NCBI RefSeq assembly: GCF_030009775.1
Contig: NZ_JASCTH010000014.1
Coordinates: 70,343 to 134,342, forward strand
Source: Actinoplanes sandaracinus
GTDB lineage: Bacteria > Actinomycetota > Actinomycetes > Mycobacteriales > Micromonosporaceae
Direction of reading: 5' to 3'
DNA: 64,000 nucleotides
The notes beneath the pieces are model-generated. The model was not told the DNA's origin, made no database searches, and saw nothing but the letters and a program-made list of their open reading frames with translations. A program made the translations under genes and the position numbers. Shown here piece by piece: positions 58,076-64,000 of the stretch (positions within the stretch are counted from its first letter, which is position 1; each line of letters opens with the position of its first letter).

Positions 58076-59053
58076 TCAACGGCGGGTGGCGCGGGCCAGG
58101 AAGCGGTCGGGGACGTCCTCGTAACTGTCGAGGCGCCAGCCGGAGGCGGCCAGCAGCGGGCCGAGCCGCTCCTCGCTCAGCGGCTCGCCGGGTCGCAGCG
58201 TGCGGCCGTGGCGGGCGGCCAACGCGGCGCGGCCGGTCGGGTGGAAGATCGCCAGCACTCCGCCGGCGCGGGTCACCCGGGCGAGTTCGGCGAGCCCGGC
58301 CTCCGGATCGGGCAGATGGTGGACCAGACCGGCCGCGAAGATCACGTCAGCGGTGGCGTCAGCGACCGGCAGGCGGCGCGCGTCGGCCAGCACCAGAGTG
58401 GCGCGGTCGTCGCGGCCGGCCCGGCGGGCGGCGTCGAGCATGCCGAGCGTGAAATCGAGCCCCAGGACCCGGCCGTCCGCGCCGGCCGCGGCGGCGAGCG
58501 CGGGCAGCGCCCGCCCGGTGCCGCAGCCCACGTCCAGGACGACGTGGCCGGGACGCACCCCGGTCAGGCGCACGGCCTCGGCGTAACGAGGCATGTCGTC
58601 GCCGAACTTGGTGTCCCAGTCGGCGGCGCGGGCGGCGAAGAAGGCGCGGCTCTCGGAGAGGTACCACCGATCGACGCCGGCGAGGTCGGGATGGAGGTGG
58701 CGGATCACCGGCCACTCCGGATCGCGGTGGTCGATCACGACCTGGGCGCGGCCCTCGCCGTCGCCCTCGGCGAACCGGTGGCGCGGGCCGCCGCGCAGGA
58801 ACACCAGGATGCGGTCGGTGGCCGGTTCGAGGACGTTGAGCGCGGAGTCGAACATGCCGCCACCCGGCCCGGTCAGGCCGAGCACCGCGTCGACCCGCCA
58901 GGCCCGGGCCGTGGTGGGGAACGCGGCGGCCAGGCGGGCCGCGAACGCGGCGGCGGCACCCGGGTCACCGCCGTCGACGATCACGGTGAGCGGGGCACGC
59001 GGCGCCAGAACCTCGGCGAGCAGTGCGGTGACTTCGGCGATGCGTTCCGGCAC
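58076..59053 (-). CDS. SAM-dependent methyltransferase with N-terminal kinase-like relic
   Basis: A 325-residue protein. The C-terminal half is a class I methyltransferase: VVLDVGCGTGRALPALA (about residue 172), FAAGLVHHLPDPEAGLAELA and ARVTRAGGVLAIFHPTG. The N-terminal 150 residues resemble a uridine-kinase-like P-loop domain, with APLTVIVDGGDPGAAAAFA where the Walker A would be, but the GK(S/T) is lost. RHLHPDLAGVDRWYLSESRA links the halves. The start is the GTG of VPERIAEVTALLAEV, whose N-terminus fits kinase-like relatives. Substrate unknown; the ATP-binding function is probably gone. Confidence 0.88.
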   Translation of the reverse strand: MPERIAEVTALLAEVLAPRAPLTVIVDGGDPGAAAAFAARLAAAFPTTARAWRVDAVLGLTGPGGGMFDSALNVLEPATDRILVFLRGGPRHRFAEGDGEGRAQVVIDHRDPEWPVIRHLHPDLAGVDRWYLSESRAFFAARAADWDTKFGDDMPRYAEAVRLTGVRPGHVVLDVGCGTGRALPALAAAAGADGRVLGLDFTLGMLDAARRAGRDDRATLVLADARRLPVADATADVIFAAGLVHHLPDPEAGLAELARVTRAGGVLAIFHPTGRAALAARHGRTLRPGEPLSEERLGPLLAASGWRLDSYEDVPDRFLARATRR

Positions 59054-59205
59054 GCACTCAGCATGCCGGGGCCGGCGTGACGTGCGCAACGCTCAACGGG
59101 CGCACTCTTTGTGCCAGTTTGTCACCGGACATTCGCGGTGCCGGGAACCGGCCGGGCTCCGGACGCAGTCGAACACCGGGAGGCGAGCGGCGAGACGGAG
59201 AACCG

Positions 59206-59733
59206 ATGAGGGGACTTGCGGCGATGGTCGTGGCGGCCGTCCTGGCGGTGGGCGGATGCGCCGGCACCGGGAAGTCCGACAACGGCGGTGAGGGCGATGG
59301 GGCTCCTCCGGCGCGCGGCGAACCGGGCGGGGCCGGACCGGGCGGGGCCGACCCCGCCGGGAGCGGGCTGGTCGAGTTGCGGATCCTGGCGGACGAGTCG
59401 CTGACCGAGGCGTTCGGTGCGGTCGAGCAGGGGTTCGAGCAGCACCATCCGAACGTCGAGGTCGTCGTCACGTACGCCGACGGCGGCAACCTGGCCCGCC
59501 GGATCGCCGGTGGCGAACCGGCGGACGTCTTCGCCACCGATGACCTGTTCGCGATGCGGACGGTGACCGATGCCGCGAAGGCCGCGCGACCCGAGGAGTG
59601 GGGCGGCGGACGGCTCACCGTGACCGTGCTCGCGCATCCGGCCGCCCCCGCGGCGGCGGCGTCGTTCGTCGACTTCCTGCGCGAGGGCGACGGGCGGCGG
59701 ATCCTGATCGAGACCGGCCTGCTGAGGCCCTGA
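59206..59733 (+). CDS. Short ModA-like substrate-binding lipoprotein
   Basis: A 175-residue lipoprotein with lipobox VGGC (Cys18) and a Gly/Pro/Ala-rich linker. It has the start of a ModA-type molybdate-binding protein (LRILADESLTEAFGAVEQGF; GEPADVFATDDLFAMRTVTD) and its end (AAAASFVDFLREGDGRRILI). The usual middle of the family, about 80 residues carrying much of the second lobe, is missing between DAAKAARPEE and GGGRLTVTVLAHP. ModA proteins are about 230-260 residues. No ModB or ModC gene is near. It may be a decayed gene or a trimmed binding protein; I cannot tell which. The ATG is preceded by GACGGAGAA. Confidence 0.8.
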   Translation: MRGLAAMVVAAVLAVGGCAGTGKSDNGGEGDGAPPARGEPGGAGPGGADPAGSGLVELRILADESLTEAFGAVEQGFEQHHPNVEVVVTYADGGNLARRIAGGEPADVFATDDLFAMRTVTDAAKAARPEEWGGGRLTVTVLAHPAAPAAAASFVDFLREGDGRRILIETGLLRP

Positions 59734-59737
59734 ACGG

Positions 59738-60406
59738 TCAGATCGAGGTGCGGCCGGACCAGGAACGGCCGGTGGACAGATTGGCCGTGCCGCCTTCCAG
59801 CGTCGCCCGGTGCACGGCCCGGGCGAGCGGCGCGCCCCATCGCGACCGCGGCCCGCCGTAGGGCGCGGCCGTCCCGGTGAGCGGGCAGAGCACGCAGACG
59901 GCATCGGTGGCGGTGCCGGTGGCGGCCAGGCCGAGATCGCGCAGCGCCTGCGCTTTGGCCTCGGTGACGGTGGCGACCATGTTGATCAGCGCACCGTCGC
60001 CGAGCCGCTGCGGCACCCACGCCACGATGTTGATCGTGCCCGGCTGATGATCGAAACCGGCCGCGGAGGAGGCGGCCTGGATGGGCGCGCCCAGGCCGAC
60101 AGTCGCGTGGACCCGCACCCCGTCATCGTCGGCGGCGACGACGTCGGCCACGTCGACCCCGGTGAGCATGCCGACTCCGGGGCCGGTGAGGCCGAGGTCC
60201 ACGGCGAGGGCGGCCAGGTGCGCGTCCGGATCGGGGCGGGCGTAGGACATCGACACCGAGGCGTTGACGAGCCACTCGCGGGGCCCGGCGCCACCGCCGA
60301 GGACCGCGCTGGAGACCGCCAGCAGCGGCTCGGGGAAACGCCAGATCAGCAGGGGAACGTCGAGGCCGTCCTCCCGGCGATGCGTCAGCGAGGGTTCCGC
60401 GAACAT
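59738..60406 (-). CDS. cbiZ: Adenosylcobinamide amidohydrolase (CbiZ)
   Basis: A 222-residue CbiZ-family enzyme that cleaves the aminopropanol side chain of adenosylcobinamide to give adenosylcobyric acid, allowing salvage of incomplete corrinoids. Family marks are LVNASVSMSYARPDP near the N-terminus, VGMLTGVDVADVV, INMVATVTEAKAQALRDLGL and ATGTATDAVCVLCP near the C-terminus. It is a single-domain form without a Cbi transport gene nearby. It converges with the ModA-like gene with a four-base gap. Confidence 0.9.
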   Translation of the reverse strand: MFAEPSLTHRREDGLDVPLLIWRFPEPLLAVSSAVLGGGAGPREWLVNASVSMSYARPDPDAHLAALAVDLGLTGPGVGMLTGVDVADVVAADDDGVRVHATVGLGAPIQAASSAAGFDHQPGTINIVAWVPQRLGDGALINMVATVTEAKAQALRDLGLAATGTATDAVCVLCPLTGTAAPYGGPRSRWGAPLARAVHRATLEGGTANLSTGRSWSGRTSI

Positions 60407-60506
60407 TGCCGGATCTTACTTTCACCCGAAGGCGGGAACGGCCCGGATCGCGGTGGCGCTCCTCACGACCACCCGGCGGCGCGGGACGCCGGATCCGGTT
60501 CGCTGC

Positions 60507-61046
60507 TCACTTCCACTCGGAGGCGAGGACCGCCCAGATCTCGGTGTCGTTGCGGACGCCGTTCCACGGGTACGACGAGCGCAGTCGCCCCTCGCAGGTC
60601 ATGCCGAGCCGCCGGGCGACGTTGGAGCTGTCGGTGTTGTCGGGGTTGCAGTGCCATTCGGCGCGCTGCAGGCCACGTGTGTTGAACGCCCAGTCGATCA
60701 GGACGCGGGCCGCCCGGGTGACCAGGCCCCGGCCGGTCGCGGCCGGTTCCAGCCAGACGCCGACCTCGCAGTTGCCGGAACCGGCGTTGAAGGCGACGAA
60801 CATGGTGCCGCCGACCAGGGTGCCGTTGAGCCAGATGCCGTACAGCCGCTGGGTGTCACGGGCGGCGTTGTCGGCGTAACGCTGAAGGGTCGCGGTGGCA
60901 CTGGCCAGGTCGGTGCTGACGCTGGCCCACGGGATCCACGGGTCGACGGTGGCACGGGCCCGGTCCATGTGAGCGAGGAACTCCTCGGCCTGCCAGGGTT
61001 CGAGCGGGCGCAGCTGGGCATCTTCGGTGAGATCGACAGCGAACAC
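60507..61046 (-). CDS. GNAT acetyltransferase (RimJ/RimL-like)
   Basis: A 179-residue N-acetyltransferase. The acetyl-CoA motif is VGVWLEPAATGRGLVTRAAR (about residues 96-115, containing the Q/RxxGxG/A variant TGRGLV). RAEWHCNPDNTDSSNVARRL is the motif B region of RimJ/RimL and ribosomal-protein-serine acetyltransferases, and LGMTCEGRLRSSYPWNGV follows. The start is the ATG of MFAVDLTEDAQLRPL. It is on the same strand as cbiZ but 100 bp away. Substrate unknown. Confidence 0.92.
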   Translation of the reverse strand: MFAVDLTEDAQLRPLEPWQAEEFLAHMDRARATVDPWIPWASVSTDLASATATLQRYADNAARDTQRLYGIWLNGTLVGGTMFVAFNAGSGNCEVGVWLEPAATGRGLVTRAARVLIDWAFNTRGLQRAEWHCNPDNTDSSNVARRLGMTCEGRLRSSYPWNGVRNDTEIWAVLASEWK

Positions 61047-61125
61047 CGGGGAAGCCTAGAACATGGCCGCGGGGTAGGGCCTTAAGCCCGTACCCGGCGC
61101 CGCGCGGAAGGCGCACGATGGAGAC

Positions 61126-62097
61126 ATGAACGACAGCGACGAGGTCAAGCGGGTGCTGGTCCAGGCGGCGGACGCCGCCCGGTTCGCCCCGTCGATCCAC
61201 AACACGCAACCGTGGCGCTGGGTGGTCCGGGAGGACCGCCTGGAACTGTTCGGCGTGGCCGAGCGGCAGCTCCGGGAGCAGGATCCGGACGGGCGGATGC
61301 TTCTGCTCAGTTGCGGCACCGCCCTGCACCACGCGCTGGTGGCTCTGGACGCCGAGGGCTGGCGGCACGAGGTGGAGCGGCCGGCGGGCGAACCCCTCGC
61401 CACCATCCGGGCGACCGGACAGGTTCCGGCGCGGCCCGAGGCGACCCGGCATTTCCAGATGCTGCAGGTTCGACGGACCGACCGGCGGACCGTGACGGAC
61501 GAGCCGGTGCCCGAGGACACACTGCGTCACCTGGTGAAGGTGACCCAGGAGGGTGGGGCCCGGCTGCACGTGCTCGGCCGCGACCAGGTGCTGGCGCTGG
61601 CGGTCGCGGTGGACCGCGCCGGGCACGCGGAGTCGCACGACGACCGCATCCGGGCCGAGACCGCCGCGTGGGTGGGCGGCGAACGGCCCGGGGGCACCGG
61701 CATCCCGGCCTCGGCGCTGCCCGAGGAGGTGCCGCTCACCACGGTCGCCGAGCGTGACTTCAAGGTCGCGGGCACTCTGGCGGCGGGCGACGGGCACGAT
61801 CAGGCGGCGACGTACGCGGTGCTCTACGGGCCGGGCGACGGCCCGCAGGACTGGCTGCGCGCCGGGGAGTCGCTGAGCCGGCTGTGGCTGGCCGCGACCG
61901 AGCAGGCGGTGAGCCTGCTTCCGCTGAGCAGCCCGGTGGAGATCCCGTTCACCCGGCAGACGTTGCGCCGGATGCTCGGTGACATCGGTTTCCCCTACCT
62001 GGCCGTGCGGCTGGGGACGCTGGATCCGGCCCACTCGGCGCCGCCGAAGACGCCCCGGCTCCCGGCCGGTCAGGTCATCGAGATCGTCCCGGGGTGA
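61126..62097 (+). CDS. Nitroreductase-family protein (Acg-like)
   Basis: A 323-residue flavin-binding protein of the nitroreductase superfamily, the Acg-like branch found in mycobacteria and other actinobacteria. It begins AADAARFAPSIHNTQPWRWV, the hallmark of that branch, with RRTDRRTVTDEPVPE (about residue 117-131) and PFTRQTLRRMLGDIGFPYLA near the C-terminus. Acg-type proteins are linked to dormancy and hypoxia in mycobacteria; some sequester flavin rather than reduce substrates. No membrane segment. It is divergent from the GNAT gene and convergent with the sulfatase gene. Confidence 0.9.
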   Translation: MNDSDEVKRVLVQAADAARFAPSIHNTQPWRWVVREDRLELFGVAERQLREQDPDGRMLLLSCGTALHHALVALDAEGWRHEVERPAGEPLATIRATGQVPARPEATRHFQMLQVRRTDRRTVTDEPVPEDTLRHLVKVTQEGGARLHVLGRDQVLALAVAVDRAGHAESHDDRIRAETAAWVGGERPGGTGIPASALPEEVPLTTVAERDFKVAGTLAAGDGHDQAATYAVLYGPGDGPQDWLRAGESLSRLWLAATEQAVSLLPLSSPVEIPFTRQTLRRMLGDIGFPYLAVRLGTLDPAHSAPPKTPRLPAGQVIEIVPG

Positions 62098-62103
62098 CCG
62101 GGC

Positions 62104-63774
62104 TCACTGCGGATCGCCCTCGGGACCGAAGGCCGCGAGGAATCGGTCCCGGAAGGTGTCCATCCGCCAGACCGGGGCGGCCGGGTCCGGCTTGAGGCCG
62201 TCGGTCCAGCCCCAGGAGGCGATCCGGTCGAAGACCTTCGGGTCTTTGGCGACGATGGTGATCGGCACGTCGCGGGTGGCGTCGGAGCCGACCACGACCG
62301 AGGCCGGCTGGTGGTCGCCGAGGAAGACCATCACCAGGTCGTCGTCGGCGTACTTCTCGACGTGGCCGAGCAGGCTGTCGATCGAGTAGGCGATCGACTC
62401 GGCGTACACCGCCCGGACCCTCGACTCGTCTTTCCAGATGTCGGCCGTCGACTCGGCGCCGGAGACCATCGGGCCGTAGACGCTGCCGTCGCCGATGGCG
62501 TCCCAGTCGAGCGTGTCCGGCACCGGCGTCCACGGGGTGTGGCTGGAGGTCAGGGTGATCTCGGCGAGCAGCGGGCCACGGCCGGGCCGGGAGTACTCCA
62601 GCTTCTGGAAGGCGGACATCACGTACTGGTCGGGCATCGGTGACCAGCTGAACTTGGGGCCGCGGTATCCGAGGGTGTAGGCGTCGTAGATCTGGTCGTA
62701 CCCGTAGAACCGGCCCTCGGGCCAGGCGTAGATGATGCCGGGTTCGACGCCGACGGCGCGGTGGCCGGTGTTCTTGAACGCCCGGGTGAGGGTGAGCCGG
62801 TCGCTGGAGACGAGGCTGCGGTACCGCTGTTCGTTGTCGATCCACAGTCCGGACAGGAACGTCGAGTGTGCGAGCCAGCTCCCGCCGCCGGCGGTCGGCG
62901 AGCTCAGGAAGCCGCTGCGGGAGGCGAACCCGGCCGCTTCCAGTTTCGCCCGGTTGGCGGTGAGGCTGCCGAGGACCGCGCTGTTGTAGGCCGGGTCCTC
63001 GATGGCGTCGCGCCCGTAGCTCTCGATGAACGACAGGATCACGTCCTTGTCGCGCAGCGCGGTGAGCATCTGGTCGGCGGGCCGGTCACGGTAGGCGTCG
63101 ACCCGCACCTCCTCGGCGAACCGCTTGCGGTCGGCCAGGTCGTTGGGCAGGGCGAGGGCGGTGTGTGCGGCCAGGTCGGCGGCGGCGTGCGAGGCGACCG
63201 GCAGGCCGCCGATAAACTGGAAGCCCATCACGGCGAGGGCCACCCAGGCCGCGCCCACGGTGCCGAGGCCACGCCAGGCGCCGGCCCGGTGGTCGAGGGC
63301 GACGGCGCTGAGCCGCTGGACCGCCCAGGTCATCACGGTCACCAGCCCGGCCGAGGCGAGCACTAGGCCGACGGCGAGGCCGACGGTCGCGGGCTTGCCG
63401 ATCGCGTCGATCAGGAAGTTGAACGCGTCGTCGAACAGGATCCAGTCGAGCACCGGGTCGAAGCGCCGGGCCAGCACGGCGAAGAAGCCGATGTCGATCA
63501 TCTTGATCACGGTGAGCAGACCGAGCAGCACGCCGATCCCGAGGGTGAGCGGGCGGCGGGCCCGGCCGAGGCGTCCCCGTTCGGGTATCAGCAGCAGGAG
63601 GGCTCCGGCGACGAGCGCCTCGACCGGGATTCGCAGGAGCGCGGTGAAGACCGAGTTGCCGGGCGGCAGACGGGTGATCTGGTCCGGAACGATAAGCGCG
63701 AGGAACACCAGAATCGCGGCGAATCCCGTAGTCACATGCCGGATGACCCGGCGGTACGGCTTCGTTTGGCTCAC
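62104..63774 (-). CDS. Membrane-anchored sulfatase-like hydrolase
   Basis: A 556-residue protein of the alkaline-phosphatase/sulfatase superfamily. The N-terminus has five hydrophobic segments (VTTGFAAILVFLALIVPDQI; LTLGIGVLLGLLTVIKMIDI; VGLAVGLVLASAGLVTVM) and the rest is extracytoplasmic. Catalytic-domain marks are VILSFIESYGRDAIEDPAY (about residue 250), SSPTAGGGSWLAHSTFLSGL, where the nucleophile should lie, and VMVFLGDHQPASVVV (about 487) with the metal-binding Asp and His. The layout is like LTA synthase and phosphoethanolamine transferases but without enough similarity to name a substrate. The GTG start follows AAGGAGAC. It is divergent from the TetR gene. Confidence 0.9.
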   Translation of the reverse strand: MSQTKPYRRVIRHVTTGFAAILVFLALIVPDQITRLPPGNSVFTALLRIPVEALVAGALLLLIPERGRLGRARRPLTLGIGVLLGLLTVIKMIDIGFFAVLARRFDPVLDWILFDDAFNFLIDAIGKPATVGLAVGLVLASAGLVTVMTWAVQRLSAVALDHRAGAWRGLGTVGAAWVALAVMGFQFIGGLPVASHAAADLAAHTALALPNDLADRKRFAEEVRVDAYRDRPADQMLTALRDKDVILSFIESYGRDAIEDPAYNSAVLGSLTANRAKLEAAGFASRSGFLSSPTAGGGSWLAHSTFLSGLWIDNEQRYRSLVSSDRLTLTRAFKNTGHRAVGVEPGIIYAWPEGRFYGYDQIYDAYTLGYRGPKFSWSPMPDQYVMSAFQKLEYSRPGRGPLLAEITLTSSHTPWTPVPDTLDWDAIGDGSVYGPMVSGAESTADIWKDESRVRAVYAESIAYSIDSLLGHVEKYADDDLVMVFLGDHQPASVVVGSDATRDVPITIVAKDPKVFDRIASWGWTDGLKPDPAAPVWRMDTFRDRFLAAFGPEGDPQ

Positions 63775-63829
63775 GTCTCCTTCATACGCCGGGTCCCCGG
63801 ATCTGGTTCGACCGGGTAATCCGTTTGTC

Positions 63830-63847
63830 TGAGTGAGCACTCGCTCA
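63830..63847. promoter_or_regulatory. TetR-type operator in the divergent promoter region
   Basis: TGAGTGAGCACTCGCTCA is an 18-bp near-perfect palindrome: arms TGAGTGAG and CTCGCTCA differ from exact symmetry at one position. It lies between the leftward sulfatase gene and the rightward TetR gene, 14 bp before the TetR ATG, as expected for autoregulation. Confidence 0.65.
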
Positions 63848-63861
63848 TTAGAGTGGCGCTC

Positions 63862-64000
63862 ATGGAACCCAGGCGCAGACGCGTCCCGGCGATGGCGCCG
63901 GAGGAACGGCGGGCCGCCCTCATCGCGGCGACCATCCCACTTCTGCACGAGCACGGCCCGGAGGTGAGCACCCGGCAGATCGCCCACGCCGCCGGGGTCG
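63862..64000 (+). CDS. TetR-family transcriptional regulator (5' part only)
   Basis: The first 46 codons of a TetR regulator are present; the gene runs off the right edge. After a basic tail (MEPRRRRVPAMAPEERR) the helix-turn-helix begins: ALIAATIPLLHEHGPEVSTR and QIAHAAGV. The ligand-binding domain is outside the window. A TetR-type palindrome just upstream suggests that it represses itself and perhaps the divergent sulfatase gene. Confidence 0.88.
   Translation, partial: MEPRRRRVPAMAPEERRAALIAATIPLLHEHGPEVSTRQIAHAAGV

Noticed and set aside
1-64000. Mobile elements, tRNA or rRNA genes
   Set aside because: I looked for transposase or integrase motifs, terminal inverted repeats and tRNA-like cloverleaf or CCA ends and saw none that I could support by eye. 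A tRNA scan and an insertion-sequence search would settle this.

Overview
The window is about 72% GC by eye, with GC-rich third positions, GTG/TTG starts and many 4-base stop/start overlaps (ATGA, GTGA, TTGA). This points to a filamentous actinobacterium. The gene content (tryptophan-to-anthranilate operon, ECF sigma factor with a YCII protein, an orphan chemoreceptor signalling hairpin, sortase substrate, SulP-carbonic anhydrase) fits Micromonosporaceae, with Actinoplanes my best guess. That placement is inference; there is no rRNA gene here and I see no tRNA, insertion sequence, phage gene or CRISPR array.

Layout. 1-6.5 kb: an alpha-glucosidase cut by the left edge, then a divergent block of two glycosyltransferases, an alpha/alpha-barrel protein and a GH130 mannoside phosphorylase-like enzyme. 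6.5-8.6 kb: a methyltransferase and a Gfo/Idh/MocA oxidoreductase. 8.6-10.3 kb: a gene-free stretch built from three tandem-repeat arrays (18, 32 and 28 bp) and an older 81-84-bp repeat family. 10.3-14.7 kb: a leftward kynurenine operon (YchJ-like, tryptophan 2,3-dioxygenase, kynureninase, amidohydrolase). 14.7-17 kb: a minimal chemoreceptor-type protein, an ECF42-type sigma factor and its YCII/DGPF partner. 17.2-23.3 kb: a LacI regulator with operator-like repeats, then a sugar ABC importer (binding protein and two permeases, no ATPase) with an alpha-glucosidase. 23.4-28.3 kb: two small membrane proteins, a SulP transporter fused to carbonic anhydrase, and a nucleotide-sugar epimerase.

28.5-34.8 kb holds a translationally linked trio: a GCS2 ligase fused to a circularly permuted ATP-grasp enzyme, an asparagine-synthetase-type amidotransferase and an S9 peptidase. 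It looks like a pathway that makes and recycles a small amidated peptide. 34.8-39.8 kb: an FBP zinc protein, then a compact operon of an NAD kinase fused to an acetyltransferase, a response regulator fused to a cysteine-less glutaredoxin/thioredoxin-reductase-like flavoprotein, and a histidine kinase with a cyclic-nucleotide-binding-type domain. This looks like an NADP(H)-linked signalling unit. 39.8-42.5 kb: DinB-like, membrane and MFS proteins.

42.7-58 kb is a surface-polysaccharide locus: an LPXTG protein, a DUF4012 protein, the three-enzyme UDP-N-acetyl-L-fucosamine pathway (CapE, CapF, CapG-like) interleaved with two glycosyltransferases, a CDP-alcohol phosphotransferase, a MurJ-type flippase, a Wzy-like polymerase, a WecA-like initiating transferase, and a low-molecular-weight tyrosine phosphatase facing a BY-kinase with a Wzz-type domain. 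58-64 kb: mixed metabolic genes (methyltransferase, shortened ModA-like lipoprotein, CbiZ, acetyltransferase, nitroreductase-like protein, membrane sulfatase) and a TetR regulator cut by the right edge.

The candidates I would follow first as undescribed systems are the ligase-amidotransferase-peptidase trio, the NAD kinase/flavoprotein/histidine-kinase operon, and the repeat island at 8.6-10.3 kb.
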